This document shows positions 20,760 to 31,866 of a DNA stretch of 64,000 nucleotides, piece by piece. The stretch comes from Tubulanus polymorphus. Taxonomy: Eukaryota; Nemertea; Palaeonemertea; Tubulaniformes; Tubulanidae. The stretch is taken from contig NC_134025.1 in NCBI RefSeq assembly GCF_964204645.1, positions 7,879,001-7,943,000 on the forward strand, written 5' to 3'. The stretch's first letter is position 1; each line of letters opens with the position of its first letter. The translations under genes and the position numbers were made by a program. The notes beneath the pieces were generated by a model. It made no database searches. It worked only from the letters and a program-made list of their open reading frames with translations, and was not told where the DNA came from.

Positions 20760-20865
20760 TACATTAAGCCATCCTCCCCGGCGGGTATTCGAACCTGATG
20801 GCATCGAGACTCGCCACGGTACGAAATCTTGCCTCACTAGCCCTAGTGCGCAGCTACATGCGTAG
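20760..20865 (-). repeat. possible tRNA-derived SINE
   Basis: Read on the minus strand, it has a B-box-like GGTTCGAATACC preceded by A-box-like words (TAGTGAGGCAAG, TGGCGAGTCTCG) and followed by CGCCGGGGAGG. It does not fold as a normal tRNA gene by eye. A SINE head or diverged tRNA pseudogene is more likely. Confidence 0.35.
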
Positions 20866-23800
20866 CTAAGATGATTTCATTATTAGCCAATCAGAAATCT
20901 TGTTTATATTTTAACCCGGGTTTTTCCATTTATAGTTTATCCGTGAAATTTGCCTCTGCGATTATATAACGGGCAATGTGATCGGTGCCGCAAGTTTTCT
21001 TGCAGCAAACCAACGCATGTACCTGTGCACATGGTCTTCTAGTACGGCAGGGTTTCGTGCCGTGGCTGATTCTAGCGATGCCATCAAGGTCGAATCCGTG
21101 CTGGGAAGGATGACGATTTAGCATAAAGGTTACGTTTTTTATCTCAAAAGAAGGATTGTCCCGATTGGTGTCCCTGACAAACCCACCACACCTACTGGGA
21201 ACGAAACAGGGGGTTTGATTTTCGAAAATCGAAGTACAGATATAGTTGAGTGATCGGCGGTCTAATCTACAGAATTTTTATAGGGACATTAGTGGATATG
21301 CATCTTATCTTAGGACAAATACGGTAATTTTTGCACTGCGGCGTTGGTGCATCAGGGAGGGATCCAATATTGAACACTGAATTTCCATTGGCTAGAAAAA
21401 AGAAGAATGATTAAAACAATTAGAGAAATGTCAAAGCGAAGCCATCCATCAATTGTTAGTGGCTTTTATAATTCATCTTGCTGCAAGTCAGGTCAAATAG
21501 TTGCCGATTTGGATAGATTGGTCTCATTTCATTCATACCACGAAAGCAAGTTCGTTCTGCAAGATAAGTTGAATTGCTTTATGTGCCGCAGAAATATTTT
21601 TTCAAATGCTAGTAATTATTGTCTGGAACTTAGATGAGCAAGCGACTCATCGAGTTCCAAGTGACGTTGTAATTTCCGCCATTCGAATTCAAAAGAGTAA
21701 CAACGGAGATTTAGTTTTCCCATTTATGTGTCTAATGCAAATATTCATTGATTTCATAGTCGCAGTTGTATCGCTCATCAAACCGAGGCCACGATCTCAC
21801 ATTTAATCATTAATGTTTGAGTGCGTTAAAAATAGCGTTTACGCTATGCATAACTTATCTTCTTTTTAGCCTGATATAAATGAATAAAGACTTGTGGTAT
21901 TTTCCAAAAAAATGAAACATCTGCTATGATGAGCTTTTCATTGCATCTCCGCATACTTGGCAGGATGTTGGGCAACTCACCTTGCTCTGTGTAGTAACCC
22001 ACACTTTGCACCAACCAAGGATATTAGCAGCTATTAACGTATACTGGACTGTCCAGAAATTGGTTTAGTATGGCAATGATGTAGACATAAACATACATAA
22101 TTGCTTTGATGATGCCATCATGATTAGATAGCATCGAGGTGAGCTCATATCAAATAGCAAAAGTATTTAATAATGTAACCTCTAAACCATTCGAGTTGCT
22201 CACGTGATTTCTGCATTCATTATCAGTCAATAAAATTCGTGGACATTTTCCTTTCCTTAATTTCGAAAGATATTTTTTGCGTGGGACGCAACGTCTTATC
22301 ATTTCATCTCTGCTTAGCTTATCGTGATTTTCAACATAAAATCAAGATCAAGCGCAATTTTCAATGGATCACGAACCCGTGGCTCCTAAATTAATTAATA
22401 AGATGGAGAATACTAGCTGTTTACCGCCCCTCCTGCGAAAGCAATTGGTTTTCCCGTTTAAGGGCTCCCACGACGAAGCACTGAGTGTAATTACGTTTTC
22501 GGAAAGCTTGATTAATACCGACTTCTTTGAGAAAATATTGACGAAAAAGCTTTCTGACTCAAACCAAACGCCTCGCACTCCCTTGAACCTCGACGACACG
22601 CGATCATTTTAAGCTGTTTGGGCGACTGACGATGGATACGGAATAGAAAATCTGTCCTAAATTCCTTCTTCGTGGCGTCTAGACAAGTGTAATTTACTGG
22701 GCCATTAGACACGATCTCTCAGAAACGAACGTAGGCGCGAATTATTAACTATTATTAAGATTTTATGTAAATACTTATTTTTGTTTCATCAGTGATTCTT
22801 TGGAGAAAGCTTCCTTCGATTTTAGAGTGAGAAATGACAAGATCGTGCCAGTAACAGCTGAGTAGGTGATAATCGTTCGAGACCATGTAAGCGCGACATT
22901 TTAATTCGTGTTCCTTGTTCTGTGCGCATCTCTCAATAAGATAAGACACGGAATTCTGCAATTGACACTTACTGAACATTCAGCTGTTGTATAGATAACG
23001 AGGAACCTCCAACCCCACAGTGGCAATCGAGGATTCCACCATGGCAAGCAAGGATCCACCAGCTCGCAAGCCACTCGGTCTTTTGCCTTCAATTTCTTCT
23101 ACATTTACATGTCAGTTAGAATCGAATGAACCTCGTTTTTAAAAAAATCGATTATTTATGAAAAATATACCAATCAATAAGTAGAAAAATGAATTATCAT
23201 TAATAAACGTCATTGATAATGAACCAATTTTGACAACTTAGAATTGAGTGCACGTGATCTGGAGTGAAGCCTGGTGTTGCAGCATCCGATTGCATCATAG
23301 GTTGCAAAGGCTCTATTTTCAAGGTTCGAACCCAAATGGTGGTCATTGTCTCGTCTTTCCCCAAATCTTTGATCCAATTACTTCGCCAAAATGCATCGAT
23401 TATATAGGTGAACTGAAATGTAGAATAAATATCTCCTTCTTATGCCATGTGGGTCGTCTAGGAGAGAATACTCTCTGTTGTGTCTTGTCGTTATGGATGA
23501 AACTCGTATTTCCAAGGAATTTTACCATCGATCTTTATGGATGTTAAGACACTAGAAAACCTTTTAGTCTGCTTACTTGCTAGAATCATGGATGATACGT
23601 GACTGATACGAGATGATGACCTGTGCACTCATTTATTCAAGGCAATCTATCCTGTAAGTTCAAACAAATATCACAATTAGTGTGAAGGCTATACTAGAAT
23701 GCTGAGATAATCAACTAAAACTTCTAAAAGGTGTTTCCGAGAAAAAATTCAATTGGAGTATTTTTGTCCAGATAGCTTTTCCATTTCATTCAACTCATTC

Positions 23801-25942
23801 ATTTATTTGAAGTCATAGAAAAATACACCACTCGGACGTCTACTCAGTGGCTATGATAAATTTCATCAGTGATCAGGTCTGTTGACGCTTTTCCTCGACC
23901 TGTCAACTCGCTGCGGCTATTTTTCATCGAAATCAATTTTCGTTCTCAAAGAGTTCTATAATCCGTATCTCGAGGGATGTTTACATACGTACATACATCA
24001 TTCGAACTTGACACGTCGTGCATTTCCTTCTACACCGGAAAACTTCATCACACCGCTAACCAGTGATCAAAAATGGACTTATATCTCTCTTCCTATTGCC
24101 AGGTTTCTTCGTTCGACATCGCTACTAAACGTGTATGATGATGGATGGCTGTTCGTATCGCGTTTAGAATTTCATTTAGTAATGATCAATGCAAATCGAA
24201 TTTGTTTTGTTGCATTTCGTTTTGGTGCGCGAGTTAAAGCGTGTCGTTGTTCGTTGTTGTTGCAGTAAACATGGTCGGGCATTGTGAAATATTTCGTGGT
24301 AGTGACCACGATATGGCGAGTTCACACTTTATTTGATATGTGAGGACTGGTGTCCCCCATCAACTTCACACATTTGCTCATGCGGTTGAGGATTCCATCA
24401 TTATCATCGTTGGAAATTGGCCAACGTTCCCTTGCGGGCAATTACCTTGTCACTAACGGCAATTTACAATATTGCTGTCCCACTCGAGTCTACTTACTGT
24501 TTATTGCTGTTCTACACACTACAATGGCATTCCGTAAGTGGTGGTGGTTGGGGCTGACTTTAAGGCGATCGATAAGAAACCGAAACATCGATCAACTAAC
24601 GTAATCGACAACATCAATAAATAAGATGCTAAGAAAAAATTTGATTTATCCATCCCGCTCTGAGTTATACTTTCTACAGCAAACGATCCTTTGGCCAAGA
24701 ATACACAATCATATTTTCTTCTGGCCTCTTCTATTCCAAACTTTGAGCATCATCTGTCCGAAACTAATGGCTCATTTGTGTGTTTTCAAGAAAAATGCTC
24801 GGAGACATTTTTGAAGTTTTTATGATATAATATGCAACCAAACGACCCCGCTTCCGTCGATTCGGAAGTTGCAACCGCTTTGAATCAATATTTGCTTTGC
24901 TATTTGTCGAATGCTATATCAATCCCTTGTCACCAATGAGCACTCTTAAAATAACGGATAAGACCATTTACAGCATTTAATTAAATTGTCTCCAAGTAAA
25001 GTGACAGCATTTATATTTGATGAAACGTTTTTGCAATTCAATCTCCGTTACTTTTCTTTGTGACGTCAATAGTGCGCAAACTCCGGCGTGTTGTTTCTCA
25101 CAAAAAAGACATTCCTTTTCTACAGTCTATGTTTCTATGCACATAATGCATTCAAAAAACCGTGGTTCGATGATATTGTGCTGGCAATTCATCAAGTTTC
25201 AAAGATGATTAGATTAACTATGATTTTTCATACATGGAAATTCATATAGTACATTTGATAACGCATGCATTCGTTTTCATAACGTGTGCCTTTCACGTGG
25301 AGCTGATTTGTCATTTCCGACGCCTCAGCCACGTATATACGAGAAATATATTTCCTATCATGCAACTTGTAGAGACGTATCATCATGATAAATCATACTA
25401 AAGGAAGACGCATAGATTATGCCATTCGAAATTAAAGCACATTGTCCCGGGACTGATGTCGAACTCGGTTGATGGATTAACGTATGTCATTTGCTTTTAA
25501 CTCCATTAGTACATACTTAATATCTTAGCCACGGAAAATGTCTAATCGCATTAAAGGACGCGGCCAAATTCCCCCGAGTACGTGAAACATTAAAACAATG
25601 CTGGAATGATAACAAATGAAAATTAATACACTAGGCATTATGATATTTGTGCCGTGACTCACAAACTAAATCTATTGCTCTAATTTTATGTATATATCTG
25701 CATATATATTCAACTGTTAAATCTCTTGCCAGCCTGGATAACAAATATAATCTGCTCAATATATATAAATGTATAATAAGTGAATTTAAATCCATGATAT
25801 GGGATTATGGATATTGAATAACACGTACAATATATGTATATATGTGTACGATTGAATGTTTATTCGTTTCAACCAGCACGATAGCCATTACGTACAATCA
25901 CCTCACAACACAATCAATGCAGTTACTTAATATCTAACAAAT
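20866..25942. other. no recognised gene
   Basis: No gene is supported. An 82-codon frame starting with ATG at 22364 (+) and a 128-codon frame at 23882 (+) are the longest. Neither shows a domain or usable splice context. A lone B-box-like GGTTCGAACCC at about 23324-23334 might be a SINE fragment. Confidence 0.4.
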
Positions 25943-26110
25943 AAAAACCCACGGTAGATTGTAGAGACAGTTTATTTCCTAACAGTTCCGAGGTTCAATC
26001 TAAAAAGCTCATCTTCAGAAGAACAAAAATACCGTATTTTTGTTTTTCCGAAGATGAGGACTAGTTGTAACCTCGAAATAAACTGTTTCTACAATCTACT
26101 GTGGGTTTTT
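25943..26110. repeat. foldback MITE, ~168 bp
   Basis: The two halves are near-perfect inverse copies. The left starts AAAAACCCACGGTAGATTGT and the right ends with the complement, ACAATCTACTGTGGGTTTTT. The match continues through GAAATAAACTGT, CGAGGTT, CTCATCTTC and ACAAAAATAC to the centre. About 10 extra bases (ctaacagttc) in the left arm are the main asymmetry. Such an element would fold into one long hairpin. Confidence 0.75.
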
Positions 26111-28451
26111 GAACTGAGATTTATATCAGTTCACTACAGTCTACTTAATGTTTGTTTTTAATGACCGTGTAATTTTTTTCTTGTGGGTTGTAGTATTTCC
26201 CGAAAGTTATGCATATAATTGCAGCGGCTCGTTTGCTACTTGGCGAATTGGTACTCCATATAACGGCCTATTCATCGGCTTTTCTTCGAGATTGGCCGCT
26301 TTTCCACAATAGCGATTGCCGCCTTCTTGGAGCAGAACGACTGTGAAAAAAAAAACAATTTCAGTCCCAATCAATGGTAGTACCAGTCTGTCTCCTAATG
26401 AACACTTTTCGTTACCCCTTAAGTATTCGAAATCAATAGGAACAATGTGCGGACCCCTCGATGCCCAGCTACCGACATTTTCCCTCTCACTCAAAAAGCG
26501 ATGTTTTCCTGATTCCTCGTATCTATTTCCTTGTGGTGAAAAGATTCATATCGGGTTTCTGCCATCTATCTTGCCTGTTGGACTTCATTCCGTGTAACGT
26601 AATATCGTCTTGCGCAAATGGATATAATGCGTATTTGCTTGAATTTCGCAGTCGGCGATAAAAATACGCACAAAAGATCTTTCCTACTCGAAAGACCGCT
26701 TTCGCGAAAAGATCACAGACGTTTGCCCTCACTAACCTCCACTGGATCGCGTTTTCCGTCGGTGAATATTGTTTTAATCAGCAAAAAGGATCTGACTGTA
26801 TAAACTCGGTTCGCAATTAAGTAATTGACTTTTATTTGAAAATTGCCCGCTCTTGTTTGAAGTGAAGACTTCATGAGTTGCTGAACATGCAAGGCTAAAT
26901 TATGGATGTCTCATCTGGGCCCACGGCGTTTAGAATAAATTATCATTTTGTCGGGTTTTCGCAATTAAAAGTTTGCACACGTGAAGGGCTTACCTTGGGA
27001 AATAAACGGAAAATAGACGGCTGGGTTCTTTTTTGTGTTTGTATGTCCAAAGAGATTTATAACATTATTGTGAGAAATATATATCCATAATTCTGATTCA
27101 CGAATGGAATTTAACCTTCACCTGGACATGACCTCTAGAGAAGCTCGTAACATAATGTTCTCCGTTTTTAGATTTTGAATTAATGAATTTTGCTTACTTT
27201 TAAATTTGTACATTAGTGGTATTTAATCATATAACATTCATATATAAAAATCTTGCTTGGAATTCTGTTCAATGCAAGGAAGGGAAATGTGTGTTTGGGA
27301 TTAATTATCAGCCTATATTCCAGAATAAACATAATTACATGCAAATGTGAGAGGAATTTTAATCAAACAATTTCAACATAAACTCCAACAACACAACACA
27401 CGTGTATAAAATGTATCAATATCAAGGTAATCGCAGTCGTCAAGTAAAGTAGATGTAGAGGCTCCTTTTCAGAATTTTTTTCAGATGCAATTTCAACATG
27501 AGGAAATGTACACATTTCTAAGAGCAATGAGAGATATAACCGGAAAAATATATATTGAAGCGATATTTCTTTAGGCAAGTTAGATAAATAATTATCATCT
27601 CGTTTTCTAAACCTTTGCATGCCAAGACTTCGCGTTACTTTGCATAATAATATTATGAATAGCAGTCCTATATATCATGGCAAGTGGTAGATGACCCTTT
27701 ATTCCATTAATATAATTTACAAATTTTCAAGCAGAATTGAAGACTGGAAAGGATAAAAAACGAGATGATGAACAATCGATAACCATTCATACATTAATCA
27801 AACTTGAGATAGTGCGCGTAGACATTTCCGGGCTCAGAAATGTTCGGATTTAAATGGAATTTTCATCAATTTTTCGTAACATTATTCCTTTAAAAACGCT
27901 TTCATATATAACAATACATCTGATGTGTATGTCGCTGTTGTCAACGATCTGATAACGATCACTTGAAAATTGGATTTTCAGTCAGCGGTCGTGCCCAGTC
28001 ATCACCTGCGTGCATAATGCAATTCATTATTGTACACAAGATGCGTAGTTGAATTGAACTAACCTGGTCTATTTCGGAGGTATCGACAACAAATTACAAG
28101 TGATTAGCATCCTAGAACGAAGTTGCAATTGAGTGGAGTATCACAATTACTATACGTTAGGTAAACAAGTCAGGATCGAAATCGGAAATTAACAATAGTT
28201 ATAACTTTTAATGTTCGCATGTTCCATCCCCTGATGGTTGATAGGCCGCGTGCAGTCGGTAGATTGCGTTGATGTTGTGATCAGAGACTAATGAACCAAG
28301 AGAAGCAGCAACGGCCGTCAGCTGTATACGTTCCGCTTCCCTGAAGTAATAGCGCTGTTGTTAAAACACAAAATAGCTATAACGCTGATATCAAAGCGGA
28401 CATATTGAAGCGCTGCACTCCGGGGCTGCACTGTACACGGAACAAGAAAAA
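26111..28451. other. no recognised gene; promoter-like tail
   Basis: No gene recognised. From about 28230 the sequence becomes richer in GC and less repetitive, ending at the putative first exon at 28452. A promoter or 5' leader there is possible, without a TATA box that I can see. Confidence 0.35.
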
Positions 28452-28487
28452 ATGATGATCGGGGACATTTTTTGCACCGTTTATGAC
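28452..28487 (+). CDS. candidate alternative first coding exon a (12 codons)
   Basis: Two tandem ATGs (28452, 28455) open 12 codons reading MMIGDIFCTVYD, then the donor GAC|GTGAGT in phase 0. The phase fits the common exon 2 at 39612. IGDI-C resembles the opening strand of IP3-receptor N termini (IGDICSLY in human type 1, from memory), but that is short enough to be chance. A purine at -3 supports the start. Confidence 0.3.
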
Positions 28488-30910
28488 GTGAGTGGAACGA
28501 GCAGAATTACCTTTTGCTCTATTCTCCTTTTCGTGAATTGCAATCTACCGTTCGTAAAAGTAGTTGAAATATCAACGACGAAAATGCATCTCATTTCATA
28601 AGAAAATCTGAGGTTAATGATCTTTTAGCGCTCATATGTTGAGAGTTGTTGATATTGTTATATCAATCGTTCAGTTTATGTATGTTTCATTTTGCTTTCA
28701 TAAGATGAAACGTGTGTATGTAAGAATATTTTTACGTAGTTCTTCGATCGACACATCATTTTGACGTCAGCTGCTGTCATATTTCTTGTTAATTTTTACT
28801 TATTTCAGACATTCCAGTGATGAATAGACCCTAAAGAACTTTGAAGATTAACTTACATAGTTAATGGGAAGGTAGGTGGTAATATGTTGGTTTAATTTCT
28901 AGAATTCTTAATTCTCGAGTGTTATTATATATGTGTAACTATTTACCATATTGATCACATTCTCCAAATCTAATAGTTCATCGTTGAAAATTGAATCATT
29001 AAATTCGAATTAATTACTAATAACACTAACTGCAAAATAAACTAGCGTCATTCATATCCATAAATGATATGATATTTTGTATCTTTTATGTGTTTTATCA
29101 AATAAAGAATATTGGAAGGCACTTGAATTTCAATCAACATTTTGGTGAAAATTGGTATAATTTTGTTCACATCAGATTCGCTCACTCAGTTTGTTAATAA
29201 AGGCTTCCGAAGCCCTTCAATTCTATATTGCTATACAAACAGTTACATTATGGCTTCGTTTTTCATTACAAATTAATCTCCACGTAATAAATGTACATTA
29301 TATGTTGACTCAAACTGCGATAATTTCCATCACGTTTTCTAAATAATCTAATTAATGATAGGTATTAAAAATAAGACCAAGAACAGCGTTAGGACCAGAT
29401 TGCCCCGTACAGTCCATATTGGGGCTCTGAAGCAAGCATCGAAAGCTCGATGTAATTTTGATTTTGCAATCATTGATTAAGAAAATGATTTTTATAAGCA
29501 TCATTACGAAAATAATTTCTTCTTTCGCATACGGCGTCACGCAAGCCTAATCAATCGATCGATATCGTAAGAAATTAAAGATTTCGAGTATCTAAATTCT
29601 ATTTGTAAGTACGGCTCTTTACGCCCTTGCAGTGTCCTTAATGACTATATGCTCGTTATACTTGTAATAGAAACAGCTGTTTTTGGCAACGACTGCATAT
29701 TGCCTTTAACTCTTCGTATATCAATTACGCAGTTTAAAATGCAGTTTACAATGGTCATATGGTAGTATTCTCTGATAGTTTTTTCCCGGGCGGTGATGGC
29801 GTCGAAAGTCCAGGTTTTACGCTGATGTGGAACCCGCTCGCAACGCGCGCAATCGACCGCGCACTCGCTTTCAGTGAACGAAATTATCGATCTAGCGATA
29901 TTTTCAATTTCGCTAGTACTTAACATCGTTAAGGCATTGTCTAGTAAAATGAAGATAATTGCTCTGGAGGATTTCAAGTGTCGTCGCCGTATCATTTTCC
30001 AATTAAAAATCTTTTTGAATCGAAAATTGAGCATTGTGCGAGTTCGCTTTTCTAGGTCTGCCGTCGCCGCGCGAGTCTGCTGAAATTCCATCACGCCGAA
30101 CGAATCACTCAATGGCTTTTTCTTTTTAGGTAACAATAGATGATCAGACATTTGAACATATTGTATGAACATTGATTTTTCTCTTATTCTCAATTCATGC
30201 CACATCACTTCCATATATATACTTACATATTGTATGATAACGATTCTCAATCTACTGAAAGTATTTTTTTTATTGATTACGTTTTGCATTATATATTTCA
30301 CTGGGATATTTTGTTTTGATTTAAAGATTCCACCTTAGCCTTATATCATTTTTTAATTGAACAGTTATCTCGCTATTACTGAATTTCATTCTTCTGAAAG
30401 GTTACACGTCCATTTTAGTGTTTTGATTTAGAGAACAGCTCGTTATCGAAGTTCCGGTTCATTGTCTTACAACGCCATCAGTCGACGTTGTGAATAGAAC
30501 CAATCACAATAAAACATCTTAAACGGCTTTTCGCTCATAGTTTCATAACTTTAGCGGTGTTCTGGCGTTGTTTCCCAATTCTGTCGTAAACCTCCCGCCC
30601 GCTTCGCAACTGAGTTCCATTATCGGGACCCAAATATACTGCTCTCCGCAGCCGTTTAATCTTTCCAGTCGAGTAGAAGAATTATGTAATGCGCCGATGC
30701 AGGAAATGACGTCTGCGCCGTAAAACAATCGAAAAAGCTCGTTAATCACCTTTACGAGCGAAACCTGTTATCGATAGTCATCAATCGATCTGCGTTGTCA
30801 AAAAAATATTAAAGGTACATTACGCGCAAAGTAAATATTAGCTGCCGCAGCGTCGGTGACTACGTGGCGTAAATAACCGAAAAATTGTGATTGGTCATTG
30901 ACTATTGGGA
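28488..30910. other. no certain gene; one long minus-strand frame
   Basis: A possible non-coding leader exon lies at about 28810-28871 (TTTCAG acceptor, GTAGGT donor). A 218-codon minus-strand frame at 29645-30301 is long for this base composition, but it has no domain I recognise and no homologue I can name. The GC-richer patch 30400-30900 may be promoter sequence for the next exon. Confidence 0.35.
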
Positions 30911-31108
30911 ATGATAGATTGGTTGCCAGAATTCAATATTCCACATTTTAATTCGTCATCTATAATAGGAGGAGACATGAGAAATAACAGAGCACGACTA
31001 GCAGCTAGATCGGTCGCGATCGCAAAACCACCGCGCATCGTCCCGTGGCCAACTGACGACATTTCAAATATTTTTAGATGCCTGTATTATCCGGAATTGA
31101 TTGGCCTC
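30911..31108 (+). CDS. candidate alternative first coding exon b (66 codons)
   Basis: ATG at 30911, directly after an in-frame TGA, opens 66 codons that end at CTC|GTAAGT in phase 0. The peptide has a hydrophobic/aromatic start (MIDWLPEFNIPHF), a basic middle (RNNRARLAARS) and a proline-rich segment (KPPRIVPWP). The longer frame, good donor and phase match to exon 39612 suggest an alternative N terminus of the IP3R-like gene from its own promoter. Alternatively it belongs to an unrelated gene whose other exons I do not see. Confidence 0.45.
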
Positions 31109-31421
31109 GTAAGTTTATATATGAAATGTTGTAACATCTGGTAAACAAGTCAATTCGCCATGTTCATCGAGCAATAGTCTACACACAAAAAAGCTGGGAA
31201 TCGGCGAAGTTTTTGCAGACGCAGTACTTACTATATCGATGAAGCCCAGATTTGTAGGTGATTTACTCTGAGAAACGTCCGACGGATCGATTGTTTTAAT
31301 GCGTTTCAACCATATCCCACGGAATATGATGTTTTTGTACGTTACAATTTTCAAATTAACGGATCTTTGAAAGTTAATTTCCAAGCTCTACATAATAGAA
31401 GTAATTGATCGCTGAAATACA

Positions 31422-31529
31422 ATGGCAGGACGACGGGCGAGAAGAGTAAGCAATGTTAGTCAATCTGGCGACCGTCTATCACTTCTTACAAGTCGAATGG
31501 AGGAGACAACTAGCTGGTTCTACCGCGTG
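31422..31529 (+). CDS. candidate alternative first coding exon c (36 codons)
   Basis: ATG at 31422 in a strong context (aca-ATG-G), with an in-frame TGA just upstream at 31413. The 36 codons run to GTG|GTAAGT in phase 0. The peptide starts very basic (MAGRRARRVS) and ends aromatic (TTSWFYRV). The phase fits exon 39612. The RRxS spacing could be a basophilic kinase site, which is speculative. I regard it as the best-looking upstream alternative exon after the one at 36225. Confidence 0.48.
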
Positions 31530-31833
31530 GTAAGTTAAGTCAATCGCTTAAACATCGATTATCAATTTCAGGTCGGTTTGCGGTGTAAATTATGTCCTTA
31601 GATACCGCACACGGTAATCACCGCTCCGATTAACGTCGATAATTTGATAATGAACTGTTTAAAGAAGTTAATTGTTCTCGGAGCCTCCCCGAAACGCGCT
31701 GGTTTTAATCAAATATCAACAAACCAACGCGCGTATCGGAGTCGAGAGAAGGACAACTTTCAAGAAATTTGAAAGCATTGGTTTGGTCTGATATGAATGT
31801 CAGAGTCTAGTTTCATCACGAAGAAAGGAAACT

Positions 31834-31866
31834 ATGTATAGATTTCTAGACAGTCTTGTAAGTCCG
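31834..31866 (+). CDS. candidate alternative first coding exon d (8 or 11 codons)
   Basis: ATG at 31834 starts MYRFLDSL, followed by a GTAAGT donor at 31858. Three codons further (VSP) comes a second GTAAGT donor at 31867. Both are phase 0, so the tandem donors would add or remove three residues. It is short and might be chance, but phase and signals match its neighbours. Confidence 0.3.

Noticed and set aside
22364-22612. 82-codon plus-strand frame starting MDHEPVAP
   Set aside because: It looks mildly protein-like but has no donor in a useful phase, no homologue I can name, and an open frame on the opposite strand too.
23882-24268. 128-codon plus-strand frame
   Set aside because: No recognisable domain, unremarkable start context, composition like translated non-coding DNA.
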